Shown here one piece after another: positions 35,031 to 49,300 of a stretch of 64,000 nucleotides of DNA. Made by a program: the position numbers and the translations under genes. Position 1 is the stretch's first letter; the number at the start of each line of letters is the position of its first letter. The stretch covers positions 30,847,558-30,911,557 of the forward strand of contig NC_054083.1 in NCBI RefSeq assembly GCF_017562075.2. Reading direction: 5' to 3'. Below the pieces are notes generated by a model. It did no database searches and was not told the DNA's origin. It saw only the letters and a list, made by a program, of their open reading frames with translations. This stretch comes from Anopheles merus (lineage: Eukaryota > Arthropoda > Insecta > Diptera > Culicidae).

Positions 35031-38000
35031 AGTTTATCGAATGTTGCAATTGCATATCGTAGTTAATGTTCTTGGACTCGAATAATCTTCTGTAAAGCAC
35101 AAATATAATTCCAAAATTAGAAAGAATGGTTATGGTGCTTGGATTGGGTATTTCAAGAAATTGAAAGCAAAATATTTACTTACAACGCTTAAACATACTT
35201 TAAACTCTACTTTTTCAACGGTGTTCATTTGTACTTTGAGTTTGCACTGCAAACATTGGACGTCCCAACCGAAAAGGTAATTTGATTACAGCTATTACCG
35301 TTTGGGTAATTTCTACTCACCATACGAAATCAATTCAACACCTGGTACTTAAATGCGATCGGCAATGGTTATTCCATCCAAAAAACTACCCATGCCGTTC
35401 GTCGTTTGTTTTAGCAGATCACAGCTCACGCCAGCACAAACTCAACCTCTTGCTCGTTAAATACTCCAACGACTGCCCTTTTCCATGAATCGATCGATCG
35501 TACAAAAAACAGCTCAACATTCAAATCATGTTTAATGAGCTTTCCCGACACTCTTAGAATACTTACCCAGTTGCGTGTGTCGAAGGGATTTTGGTCTGTG
35601 TGCTGAGCCTACCGATTAGCACTTCACGCCGGTACGTGATCCTTGCATCCCGTGATCCACGCGCACACACGTCTGTCTGTCGGGGATGGGATATCCTGCG
35701 CCTAAAACCGGCAGCAACCCCGTCATTACGCTCCGTTGGTTTGATGGTCGTATGGTAGAGTGTTCTAAAATCAAGTATTTTTTCCTCACAGCAGTTAAAT
35801 ATCCTCCTGCCTCGTGTCGAGCGCCATATTTTTTCAGTTTTAAGCAAGAAAGAATCAACAAAAAAGGCTCTCCATCCAAGCCACGGAGCCCTTGGTGTGT
35901 ATGATTGTTTATTCAAATCATTATCAAAATTATTGGGTTTAGGGTGTCGTGTGTGTATGTGTAAGCAAGGTGCGACTAGAGCTTGATGAGGTGGTTGCTT
36001 TCGCACGCCATGGCCTTTTCGGTGGTAGAAATCATTGAGCAGTTTGTAACCGGTCGGCGTTCTTTTTTGATCAAGGGTGAATCGAAAAGGCACAAAGGGT
36101 GAATGAACAAGGAAGAAGCTAATTAAAGAAGAGCTTTTTTTATAGATAGATAGATAGAATAGATTTTTTATTATCTATTTTTAAATAAATTAAATCCACA
36201 AATTCTATTTTAAAGATACTTTTCGACTAACCTACACCAAACTAACCATTAACTTGGAGTGAGATTTCGAAATGAGCAACAAGGCATCAACCAACCCGAC
36301 TGTAAGTCCACCCCACACTACTTTCCTCTTCGCTGAAGTGTAAAAATTGTTGCTTATTACGTGTTTATTTGAAACCATCCTCAAATCTAAACCCGCTCGG
36401 CACTTCTCGTCCCAAAACTAAAAAAAAAAAACGCCACATGGAAGGTGTCCGTTTCTGGGGGCCCGCTGGCGATGGAGGGGGCCATCATTCGTTAACGTTA
36501 TGACGTGTGTAAAGCAAAACGTGTGGTTTTCTATCAGCAGCGTCCGACGTTCCGATTCCTTGTGGCTGCCGCACTAACCACTGCACATTCGCTATTTGGT
36601 AATTTGATTAAAACCCGAAAGTGAGAACCTTCGCACGTTCTTCCCAGTTGCTGCTGCAGCACAGTTCCTGTGCTCCGTCGTTCTCATCCTCATGATTACA
36701 TAGAAGCGATTTTCGATCCAGCGTGCATCGTACATAATACTCCACTACCGACTCCTTCGCTGGGCAAACTCCTCGGGCTTGTCATTTTTGGGGCTAATCA
36801 TTGCCAGCGCCTGCCTGGTGGCAAAAGTCTCATTAACGATCCCCGTCGGCACAACGATCGGGTTCGCGCGCTCGAGCATAAATAACTGCCCAATATCTGT
36901 TAGACGATACGAGCGCATTTATTTAAGCGCCGAAACGCTCATAAAAGCAGACGGACCGTTGCATTGGGCATGGTTAGAGGATGTTGAGGTGTGGATTTTC
37001 GACCACTGCCGAGTGACTGATAAATTTAAATGCAATTCCTAACGTGCCATTTTGTCTTTGGAGTTTAGCCCGGGGCAGGTGCAACCGGGCTGAGCTGGTC
37101 AACACAAATCCTAGCAACGGGTAAATTCTTTTCAGTCCTCTGTTTCAGGTGTCCATGTGTCAGCAAAGGTTGCACACCGAGGCTGAGAGAGAAAGAGAGA
37201 GAGAGAGTGAGAGAAGCGTTTGGCTGGCAATAAAATCTTACGACCGCGTGTAAATCACTGCCACTGGCTGGCTCGGCTTGGTTCGGCTAAGAAGTTTGGC
37301 CAAGACACCATCTGCATTCCTTGCCAATTTGATGTAATTGTTATCGATTTTTCTCACTCGATGGCAATCCACCACTTCTCTCCTTAGAGAAGAAGAGAGA
37401 AAAGGACAGGGGAACGGAGCATGTATGCGGTCCGCGAGGTGGATAATTTGTTAGATTATGTGTTTGGGCCGTTCGCACGGTTCGATCGATCGATGAATTT
37501 TAATTAGAGCCTCTCCGGCAGCGACCGACACGATGCAGTTCGATCATTGACTGCGTGTGTGTGTGTATGTGCGAAAGCTTTTGCAATAAAAGCAATAAAA
37601 AAGGATTTGTTTCCCATCAAACACCTTGCCTAAGTGGGACTTTTAACCTTTATGCAAACATGTGGCCGAAGATATTTTGGGTTTGGTTTTGGTTATTTTT
37701 TTTCTGGTTGGCGTATGTTTGTTGTTTGCCATAATCACGCTTTACTTCGACGCCGGAAAGGGGGTAGTAAATGCAAATCCCCAAGTACCGAGCTACATCC
37801 AGCCATATCTGAAAGGTTTGGTACAGTGGAGGAAGGGCAACCGCAACAGCAGCAGCAATCAACAACTGCTGACATGCATCGTCAGCATTAGAAACAACAT
37901 CATCATGCACGCTGGAATCAGCAAAAAAAAAAGTTAAAAGGACGGCATTACGGGTCAGGTTATGGGTGCATTCGGAACTTACATGCTGCATCGGGAGAGG

Positions 38001-39708
38001 TGTCGGAAAAGATGAATGAATGTTGGCAGGTTTGTTTTGCCAAGCTGTCGGGCTGATGAACTGTTTGAGTTTCGGACAGTGGTGGTTGATTGAAGGGCAG
38101 CGTCAAAGTTTGGTGTAAAGAGAGAAAATGTTTCGGTTGAAGTGGGGTTTTGCAGATGATTGCACACACCCGGTTTTGTTAGTATTGAGCTGTAGGATGT
38201 AATTTGTTTTTAGTCTCAATTTATAAGAAAATCATTGATCGCTTGTAAGTTTTATTTTCTTTATTGAAGCTATTTAAACTGAATGAAAAACAAAACGTTA
38301 TTCAAAATAATAATATTTTGTGTCAGACGTTGTGCCAACATACTTACAATACGAACTGCCAGACAGATTATCCAAACTAGTTTATGCTATAAGAATCTAA
38401 ATAAGAATCTAGAGACTTTTAGGCAATAAGTCCTAATAGACCTAACATACATCATAATTAAGAAGATCTTTTGATCCTTCGGATCGCTTTTATTATTCGT
38501 GGCACTCACAACAAATGTTTCAAGGTCCTTTCCATTTCAATACTTTATGTTTTTGATTTCATATTTGAAGTATACTATTTCAGAATTTATCTTGTTCTTT
38601 ACCTGTTCTATTGTACTTAGTTCTTGCATGATTGTACATAATGTACTTTCTGGTTAAATTGCTTTCTTAATGTTAGAGATCGATTGTGGTACAGATTTAA
38701 CAAAAACATTACAGACCATCATGTAGATCAGCAATTAAAAAGACAAGACTTAATTGCAGAATGTTTAACAGCAAATTTTTAAAGATCTAATTAAAGGCTT
38801 AGCTAAGCCCAAACACAAATCAGAATTGTTGTGGCAACTAAAAACACATTTTTTGCAACAAATTACACTTCAGAAAAAGCTAACTAATGCAGCAATTACA
38901 TGATTCAATGAGTCCCTTGACATTAAAATGCATGAATAGGAATGCTACAAACCAATGCTTAATTTTCCGACAAACAATCTCTTTAACCGCAACATTAGTT
39001 CAAGTACAGCTCTCCATCCGTCCATCCTTCTGGCAGGATACCTTCGCTAGTGAAATATTTACTTTAAACGTCCAGACGTATGATTATTGTTTTGCAGTAC
39101 AAAACCAAAAAAAAAACAACCATCCAACACTTTACGCAGCAGGTGAAGTATGATGCATGATCGAGAAGATCTGTACTTTGTGTCTTCCGTCCCGACACGC
39201 CCGAGCGCAGCTGATCGACGACCGCAAAGGCAATTGAACAGATCGTGCCTGTGTGTGTGTTTGTATGTATGCTCGTATATCGCTCAAAGTGCGGCATAAT
39301 CTTTGTGGCATGTTTGCGCCAAAAATCTACAAAGTCATTAATCAATAGCTGAGAAAATAAACAAAACTTTCGTACCTCTTAAATCACAGGCACATGGGTG
39401 CGGCGACGGCGTCCTGGGGCCCGCCAGATCCGGGACCGCTTGCGCCGGTCTCGATTGCTAACTTCCTGATGGTTGGGTACGGCCCACGAACCCACGGACA
39501 GGAAGCGGCAGGACGTGTGATTAGCGGCAAACAGGTCCCAGAACCATTTCGGAGATCGGAAGAAAAACAATAGGAAGTGCGCAAAAGGTGTGTGTGCACC
39601 GTCGCCAGACAAATACCAGGGCCCGGGCAGGCCTGGGTGGACGCAGCTTTGAACAGCATTTCATTTACCGACCTAATTTATGATCCTGGCACTTGGCTGT
39701 GCAAACAC

Positions 39709-39746
<38 letters not shown>

Positions 39747-40200
39747 TGTGAAGCGCCGAAAAAAAGCAACTCCTCCAAAGCAAACAGACTCCGGCTCGAG
39801 CGAAGGCGCCTCCGCTTGTTTGATTTAGAAATAGCGAACGCTCTTCAGGCCAGTAATCAACTGCGGGCAGGCAAGCGGAAAAGCTGGGCTCGGATGGAGT
39901 TTATTTATTTTTCAATTTCCGTTTCGACAGCATGCGAGTTGAGATTAAAAATGGCAGCATGCTGCAAATGATAAATTAACACGCAAGCGCGCAAACTGGA
40001 TGAGCTTTTTTTGTGTGTAGAACTCGAATTCCTGAGACAGACACCTGCAAGCAGCAGTGGAATCGTATTAGACGAGAAGAGCAAATACATGGTTCGTAAA
40101 GGTGTAATGGAGGCAAAATACACATGTTCTGGAATGTGATTTTTAGGGAAAACATGCATTAGCAATTTTGGTTTATATTGTGGAATTTTAGTCTACCAAT
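35031..40200. other. Intergenic region without a supported gene
   Basis: Contains a GATA tract (36141-36158), a GA-rich tract (37184-37214) and a TG microsatellite (39713-39744). AT-rich blocks at about 38200-39000 carry no ORF. Short ORFs elsewhere lack domain character; one GTG-initiated frame near 37662 encodes a hydrophobic stretch but has no ATG. Confidence 0.5.
39713..39744. repeat. (TG)n microsatellite
   Basis: About 15 uninterrupted TG dinucleotides followed by AGTGTG. Confidence 0.9.
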
Positions 40201-40214
40201 CAGCAATGTCTTCG

Positions 40215-40330
40215 ACAGATGACAACGAACAACACGATCTCGACCTCTGCTTCGTTTGCGAATGGACTACTCTAAACGAACTGGAACAGATGACGACGAA
40301 TTGCACGATCTCGACAACTGCTATGATAAG
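40215..40330 (+). repeat. Two-copy 71-bp direct repeat with coding-like content
   Basis: ACAGATGACAACGAACAACA at 40215 and ACAGATGACGACGAATTGCA at 40286 both continue CGATCTCGAC then CTGC or ACTGC. They encode similar peptides (TDDNEQHDLDLC and TDDDELHDLDNC), but in different reading frames. Possibly a remnant of a duplicated coding exon; no longer frame covers both. Confidence 0.4.
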
Positions 40331-43300
40331 TTAGCCTATTCGAGAAGGACAAGAATCGGATAATATCTTAAATGTCTGAGTACACCCGAGGTAAGGTCCA
40401 TGTCCTTGCATGGTTACCATGAGGAAATGTCTCGAATATGAAATGTAAGATTATACTCTAACATTAAGCATTACGGAAGCTAATCATTCTGAATAAAAAA
40501 TCATCAATATCTTTTCCATCAAAGATTCGGAGATTCCATCATTTCCAGGATATTGGATGTTATATTTTGAGATTCTATAAACTCTTAGACATTGATTATC
40601 GAATCCAACTGCAAGCCAACTCTATATCTAGGCTTCAGTTTGCGTCCAAATTCCAACACATCAGACGACTGGCGATCCATCCAACATCTACAAGGAAGAT
40701 AACGTTTTAGGTAACGTGTCTGCGTGGTCATTGATAGGTGCTAAATGTACCACTTGCCCGCATGAAGTCTAAAAGATTGTAGAAGAAAGAAATGAAAAAA
40801 ATCTGCGATAGCTGACACCCTGATAACCTTTCATAATTTGGAATTCTTATGTCCTACTTTTGAAGTCTTTGCGTGATGTTTCATTGAAAATCTATCAAAA
40901 AAAAAAAAAGAAACATCCACACCAACTTTCACACGCTCTTCACAGAAAATCTATCCAACAACTCCAAAAAAAAAAGCTACTCGTGTTCGTTTCATATGAC
41001 TGCTGCAAGTAGCAATCATGAAGCCGCAAATGACTGCACTTAGTAAAGCCGACCGCAAATTCACACCTAATTCATTTAACAACACAAACCTCGTCCACAC
41101 ACAGCTCACCCCTATGATTGCAATAATCGATCGTGTGGTGAAAATTACAATGAAAAATGAAAGCCGATGATACGCACCACAGGGGCAAGAGAGATTTCGC
41201 TTATCGTTATCGAACGCTTTCACTGTTGGCACAGCCAGGAGTTTAAACGTCTCTTATTCGAGAAGGCCCACTGTCATCGGAATTGCATCGTGGGACGCGG
41301 GCGCCACAAGAAGCTAAGAACAACCTGGCACCCATCGGGTTGTAGCACCGATTGGCTCCTAATTGCTGGTCACGAGTCAAAACGGCGGGCTGTGGAACAG
41401 TGTTTCGTAATCCACATGTCTTGTGCACCGTGCAGGATAAGGAGTTTTGTTTCACCTTCGCGCACGCCGAGACGTGTTATTATCGTAAGCTTGCAGTGCG
41501 CGCGGCTTAAAGCTAATTTCGACTGTTTCGTATTTTTAACAGCCGACAACGACACAACCTGGTGGGCCAAATGTAGAGTTTTTATTTTTGGTTTTGTTGC
41601 CACACAAATAAAACTACACATCAAATGCAGCGCAAGTCTGACTGGAGGTTTGTTTTTTTGGTTAGCGCGGGCAATTTTTGTATGGTAAGCAGCGAGAGCG
41701 AAAGAACCTTTTCTTGCGCTTGAAGTTGTTCATGCGGAAGGAGGATGAGAAAATTGCACGCGCTAGGTACATATGTTCAAGTTTTTTTTTTTTTTCATTA
41801 TTCCTTTTCGTTGCTGCCGCGGAAGGGCAAGTGTTTCGCGCATAATTAGCCATCGCGAATTCGCGCAAACCCCATTTCGGGGGAAACCGGCGGTTCGTGG
41901 GAAATGCGTGAGTGGCGATCCTGCGAACAGGATCATCCTTTACGCCGGATACAAACGTGCAATCGTGCAAGCGGTTTTGGCAGCAAACAAACGGTGCGGT
42001 CTGGCGGTGCTTCCGCGTTACTCCAGTGTGTGGCAGCATTTTGTGGGCAGCTCCTTCGTTGTTTTTTTGCGCAAACTAACTCGAAAATAACGTGCGATGC
42101 GCCTTTCCCTTTGTGGGCTCTCGATCGCACTGATCACGGCGTGCAATTACGGTAGCTGAGGAGCATTAATTTGTGTGTGTGTGTGTGTGTGTGTGTTTTT
42201 TTTTTCTGTTGCCCTGTGTGCCCAAAACGATTCTGCCACGAAGCACTCTTTGTTATTTATATTGCCTGCCTCAATTTAAATTGCTTCTGAATCGAAATTT
42301 CGGTAACCGGTTACTTTTTTGTCCATGTGTGTTCCCGAGATGTGCGTTAGATGTGACTGCAACGGCAGCCGAATAACAAAAAAAAACACCCAACGCAAAT
42401 TAACACTGCAATATGAGTATCAATTTGTGATGTGCTTTTGTGATGCACTTGCTTCGCTTCGAACCAAAAAACCAATAAACGGACAGAAATTACAAACACT
42501 GCCCAAGCGGGACAGTGACCGATGGTGTATCATCGCTGAGACAACTACAAAAAAATTGCACCATTTAAGGGCGATAGTTATAAATTCAAATATTAAAATT
42601 ATACCCCTACGGCTTTGAAGCGCATCCTAACAAGTGTCGCATTTCCCCCCCCCCCCCTCCCCCTTTTTTGTGGTGGAAAACTGGCCGACTTTGTACCCAT
42701 TTGAGCAGGTGCCCACGGTGCTGACAATAATTTGTCCCCCGCCATACACTCTCTAACACACTTGCTCCCCTGCACTGCGCCTCCCATTGGACTTTGTTTG
42801 TTTTGCTCGGTGCACCGATTTTGCATCGCAAATTATAGGCCAACTTAACCTGCAGCGCACATGCAAGCGGGTGGACGGGAGTGCCGCGGGAAGCTTTGAG
42901 AGGCCGTTGCTGGGCACACGAAACCTGACAAAATTCGCGCTTGGTGAAGTGATTTAATGTGTCTCAGCGATGGCACGCAGCAGCTTCTACCCGCGAAACG
43001 CTCCTCGAGGGCTGTGTGCTGTAGTTTGACCACAGCACGGCCTCATTTGATGTGTCCCAGGTCGTCTTTTTTGGGACAGCGTGTCTGTGTGTATGCTTTA
43101 TTTGGTAGTTAAATTTTCACACAACACCGTGTCGCCTCGGCGTTTGCGATGGGCAACCCGTGATAAGTGGGACGAAAAATTACAGCCCGTGTGTTTGAGA
43201 AAACTAAAGGGAGCAAGCCAGCCAAGGATGCCGCGTCGATCGGTAAATGGTTATTTATTTTTGGTACAATAATTAAATTCCACGGTGAGAGTGTGTAATT

Positions 43301-46300
43301 ATAAATGGAGGCGGAGGAAACGGGAGGTGACAAGGTGTCCGTGTTTGGAAGTTGCTCTGTGTCGTTAGAAACGCAAGCACAGAGTGGCAGGTTATTTAAG
43401 GCAATGTTTGTTTTGCATGCTGTAATAACTTGCTGTAAAACTTTCAGGTTTACAGTAGGGCCATTTTTTTAATTACGTAAGTTAATCCATTATATGGAGC
43501 ATTTTTGTGTGCTGTTAAAGGTAATGAATGTTCATTTTGCTATGTAGTTTTTAATTTAAATTTAAAAAGTATTTTAAATCTATTTGCTTATTCAGAAACA
43601 TTTGACATAGTTTCTTGATTAGTATACGTGATAGCACGGTGGAAAAGAGTAGATATTTTTAACCTAATTTAAAATAATTAAATAAAAAGAACCCAACTAA
43701 GGCAATAATTTTTCAAATAGACGAACAAAGATGTATTGCTTAGCTGGATATGAGGACATAGGACATGGACAACATTTAATTACAAAGGATTACAACGGAA
43801 TCTCTAAAATTTGTTGAACTATTGCTATGGATTTATTATAAAAGAACCGTTGGTTCTACGGAATATACTATTACTTTGTCCATAAAACCTTCCAAAAAGA
43901 GCGATTGAATTAAATTTAGGTTTTAAATATTTTTGGATTATTTAAATAAGATTATTAATGAATAATCAGTTCTGGTTCAAAATTTCATAAGAGATGTATG
44001 CCATTAACAAGTATGAATACAAGCAATAAGTTGATTTACAGGACAGCCTTACGTTAGTTAAATTTAGCTGTTGAAGGCTTGTGTAAATGATCCGAATGAT
44101 TTCATTCTTCTTAGCTAAATAGCATCATCGTGTTATATAAGCATCAGACAAAATGTGTAAAGAAATTAAAAAATCAAAGTTTATTCCCTTGCGCATTCCA
44201 AATTGCATTTTTACATGAAATTAATTTTAAAGTAGAACAGAAACATTTGTTTTACTATTAAAATGATTCATTCTGTTTTGTATGGCAAAGTATTTTTAAT
44301 GTGTTGAATTATAATACTTTCTAAGTATTTAAAAAAAAAAACAAATATCTCGTGTGACTGCCAACATGGGACTATTTTCGAAACATTGGAAACAATCTCC
44401 ACTGGTCAGCAGGTCAGGTGTTGCTGTGCTTGTCATTTTTCATGAAATAAATGCTTTGTTTGTAGAAATTATTTTCCCTCCGCACCATCATTAAAAGGCC
44501 CGGGCGGCGCTGATTAATGTGCCCGGGTCGCCCCGGGTTGGCTTGACTAGCGCACGGCACGACAAATGACCGCTTGCGAATGGGCACATGTGGGTGTAAA
44601 CCTACCGGCACACCATACGAGTGCAGCAGCAGCAGCATCGGCAGCAGGAACAGCAGCATCATTACCCATCATCATCATTCATACGCCAGGCAATGTCAGG
44701 GGAGGCGGGTGAACTTGTGAAAATCCCTTTTTCCTGTGAGCGTACGATCCGATCGATACGAGGATACCGATGTTTAAGTAACTAATTAGCACCATGGGCC
44801 GGTGAGGATTTTTGCTACAGAAAAACACGGCGTTTCGTTTGACCTTCCTTCCCCTGGGGCCACAGTCTGCAGCAGGCCACAGGCCTGTTAACCTTCCCGA
44901 GTGTGCCGACCCGTTCTACAAATGATCAAACATGGCGATGTGTTAAATTATAGGTTAGACATTCGGCGAACGCACAAGAACAAAAAAAAACAAGAACCCC
45001 TGCCACGAGATCCCGAGGTCAAATCGAGTCCACACCGTCCTGTTCGTCCCTCACAAAGCGACAGGTTGCGACTGAGATGCTGCTTAAGATTTTGACACCT
45101 GCTTACGAAAGCCTTAATGGATAAGGATTTTCAACGCGTCGAGAGACTTTGCCGATCTTCGATGATCTCTTTTCACGCAGGGAGGTTTGAGGAGATGTTG
45201 TGCAAAAATGCGGTGCGCGGCTTTCCGTTTGATGCCTGACCTGATGCACGCGGGGCGTTATGTGGCACTGTTGGCTTCCATCGAATCCGCAATCATAAAT
45301 CGTACCAGGTGCCGTTGGGTTGCATCTCGTTTGCTACATTGTTGCTCTGTCGGTGGGAATGTGAGAAGACCGGGTTTGCTGGACGATCTTCTGGTGAAGG
45401 TTCCTACTATACTGAGTGGGAACGAGTGCGACGCTTGCTGCTTGAATCGATGCACTTTAGAGGAGCCAGTTCTCGATAGCATCAATGGTTAGCAGCTTAA
45501 TCAACAAACTAACGCCCCTGGTCTCATGGAATGGAGTAGCCTTTACAGTGTTGGTTTTGACCGTATCCATTAAGTTTTGCATTTAAATTATACGTCATAA
45601 ATTTAGGAGCGAAACAATTTGCATGGAAATCTAATGGAAATCTAAGTACAAGCTCCACTCAAGCCTTTCAAAGCTTTACCTTGACTCATCAATAATAATT
45701 ATATGTGATTAAAAGAAGATCATTTCTACGGACTAGCAATATTTTAGTGTTCAATAAAGCCCAGAGCTCAATTATATGGAATCTGTTGCGCTCCATGTTT
45801 TTAATATGTGAAATTTCTGCAAAATATTGTTTCCAATTTCGTGAAATGTTCCCCCGTAGCTACAATTTTATGTTTATTTTCAATTTTCAAAAGAACTTCA
45901 AAAATACCTCGGAGCATTGATTCCATCCCAAATTTAATGTCTATCATAACCCGCCACCGAAATGCACCTGCTACTGGAACCGTTCACATCCTGTGCTCTC
46001 CGGTAAAGCAATCAGTGCATCGGGAGCATTCGCTTTTTTCGCCCCAAGAGTTAGGTTGTTTTGCTTTCATGTTTATTCAAATGATGGTTCTTCCCACCTT
46101 AAACAAACATTGCACCGCCTAGAGCATACTTTTCTTCACTTTATGTCCTCATAAATCGACTCCTGAAAACCATCTTCTTCTCTCCCTCCTGCCAACCTGT
46201 TCCTACAAAAGAGAGAGAGAGAAAGAAAAAAGAGGCAACAAACTGGAACTATCAACTAACCATTAGCAATGCTCGTGTTCGAAAATGATCGCTTTCCAAC

Positions 46301-49300
46301 GGTAAACAAATAAAAGGGAAGAAGCACGAAAACAAAGACACCAGCAAAAAGATGCTCGCACCACCAATCAAACCACGCCAGAATGTGCAAATGCAAATCT
46401 TCTAACACGTAAGCAGGCGCTTGCTCGAAGCACTTTACGAGCGTTCGGCGCGCGGTGTTTGTCATGCCAAACGACAATTTGCTGCGCTTGGTGTGTGCGT
46501 TGGCTGTTTTTTTTTTTTTTTTTTTTTTTGTTGCTGTCTCTCTGTACTGTCAAACCCGCAGGACATTAATAGGGTACGGGAGAGGATCGAGAACAGGGCG
46601 AAAAAAAAACACACTGTCGATCGTCACAACGGTCGCGCTAATGTACGGCTCGCGTATGTGCGAAAGCAACGCCGCGACAGCACAAAGAGCCCATAAAACA
46701 AACAAACACAGCGCATACATGCGTTTCGGGACGGCGGCCGGGCGGGTACGACAAATCATCAGCGAGAGTCCGTGCGGTGATGCAAAACGCCACGGGAACG
46801 ATCCTCTTCCCGCTCGGTCCTCCAAGGGCTCCCGGGGGTTGGTCCCATGACACTGACGAGGCTTCTCGGAAGGCGGTGTGTATCGGCGCATGAAATATCG
46901 CGCCCTCCGTGCCCCGACAATGATCGCGCGCGCGCGCGTGTGATGACAAAATCTGTTGTTGTGCAAATAAAGGCACGAGGAAATTGGCAGGCAGGCGGAG
47001 GTGTGAGGAGTAGAGGAAAATAAATAAAATAAAGCATGCAAACTGCGACGGCAGCATCCACAGGAGGTACGGGGCAAATTGTGCATCACCGGTAGAAAGA
47101 GCATAAAAGCCTTCACAAAAAAGGGAGCCCCAAAATTAAGGACCCACAAAAGCCTGGGTGCCAGCCTGATCAAACGAGGTAGGGAGCGCGCGGGGACGGT
47201 ACAATCTACAATCAGATCGAACCGCCCGGGCAAGTGATACAAAACGTGTCGCTTTTGCTGCCTGCCGATGTCGCCCCGGACACACTCGCTCGCGCCTCGA
47301 TGCGCGTGAATGCTAATGGCGTTTTTGGCTCCATTCTTCTCCCTTTTTTGGGTGCCCCTTTTTTTCGGGCGGGTCAAAGATGCATGTGTGTTGCCGCCGC
47401 TGGTGGCGTTTTTGACTTTAAATTTGATTTGAAAACCGAGAGGACACGATCGGGGGAAAGAAGTCACTGGCAGCGCGCACCGACATCATCATCTGTTGGT
47501 CGTTGCGCCCGGGAATTCCTTCAAACGGTGGTGGCAGTGCCGTGCTGCACAAGACAGCACACAAATCCCCACGGACGCCCGCGGAACGTAAACTGCGCAA
47601 AGAATAATGAAAAGTTATGTAGATGCATAATTGGACGGTTCGTCTCCTGGCGTGCGAGAAGCACACCTGAGAGGCATCGGCCGAACGGAATGCAAAAATA
47701 ATACACAAAAAGGATTTGATTCGGGCGATTTCTTCGTCTTCATACCTTTCCATTATATCTTAGATGTGTGCAAATTCTATCACACGGTTGCAACGAGCTT
47801 CGAACGAGCTTCGGCGGTCTCTTCCTGTCACTCCTGTGTTTCCCGCACGGGTGACTCCCTTGCTGCGATGCCTTTTCTTTGACCGTCACCGAATCAACGT
47901 ACGTTTGCAGCGCGCAAATATTTGATTAATATCAAATCGGCGCTGGTCAATAGTGTGGCCAGGTTGGAAGGTCTGTCCTGCTTTTGCGGTTTGCCTTCTT
48001 GGTCAGTTGGAAGTACGGCGAACGAGCACAGCGCGTTGTAATTTGTGTGCTAAAATGCAAGCCGATCATGTGTGTGTCGTCTAGCGTTTGATGTGCTACG
48101 ATTAGATTCCCATTATTTGGCGAAGCATGTTTAAATTGCTCTCACCCTGGTTTGATGATGCTTTTTTTTTGTTTATTCTTGGGCAATGCAACTCGCGTGC
48201 AATAAATCATTTCGCTTGCGTTTTAGTTGATTAATGGAATAGTGAAGCAGCTGCCAACGATCGGGTTTATTTGAAGATTGTTTGAAAGGACGTTAGGATG
48301 AGTGTAGGAAAATTGCTGAGTAAAGCTGTTTAATTTTCTTCAATGAACTAGTTTGTTATCCCAAAAAATACTTGAATAGACTTATTTACACTGTAAAAAA
48401 AATAAAAACACATCTACTCAATGACTAACATAAAAGTAGTTAACTAACTCATTAAATCTTAGAAAGGTAAGGAGGCAGATTAGATCTAGAACATAAATGT
48501 CTACGAAAGAGACTTCGAAAGAGAACAGAGAGTAGTAACTTATTCAATAACTTATCTGTAGCAATTTATATGCGTATAACAAGCTTAAACTTAAAATTTT
48601 AGACCTTAGTTTAGACCTACAATTAGTTGAGAACCTTTAAATACTTTTTTATGTTTCAAAGGTTGCTTCAAAGGTTTAATGGTCGTAAAAATCAATTTTC
48701 AAGGATTTAATACCTTTTAATTAAATTTCCGTCTTTTAAGACATTTGGATCCTACTAATTGAAATTGTAATTGTCCTTATTGTAATTAGTTAATTCTTAC
48801 ATTAAAGTTACTATACTCTAGGTGGATTGAGTCCCTCCTTGCACTAAATGATCTCCGAACAAGTGTAATTACACCCTGAATAATAAAATAACAAAAAGAG
48901 AATATTCCAAAAAAGAACTTCCTTCGCGCTCGAGACTACCTGCTCACAACCGCGCAAACAACGAAAAACCACGAAGAAATTAAAATTATTTACTCAACTA
49001 ACTCAATCCGCCGAAAAAAAGCGCACCGGATGGTGTGCGGCGGTTACGATCGCCCAGACACCCCTCAGACGAGGTGTCCGCGATGCGCTTGCGTCTCCAG
49101 TAGCCACAACAGTCGCAACACTCCAACGGGTTGAACTTGATAGACGGGTGCACCCATTTGCATAATAATACGATCGCACTCGATCGCCATCGCCGAAACG
49201 CGCCATCCGCCTTTTTTTCGGTAACGCTTTAATCGTTCGCTCCTGTCCTGGTGGCTTCCGTTCCGGTGGTGTTGGTACCATCCTTCGCAGTCGCTCAGGT

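Noticed and set aside
35563..36093. 176-codon minus-strand ORF
   Set aside because: Random-looking composition, no recognisable motif, and other overlapping frames in the same place.
37662..37937. ORF with a strong hydrophobic segment (VLVIFFLVGVCLLFAIITL)
   Set aside because: It has no ATG ahead of the hydrophobic part, no clear acceptor joining it to another exon, and poly(A)/CAG-repeat sequence at its end.
46550..47467. 305-codon minus-strand ORF
   Set aside because: No domain, low-complexity and basic composition, several competing ORFs in other frames of the same GC-richer block, and one end runs through a homopolymer-derived segment.
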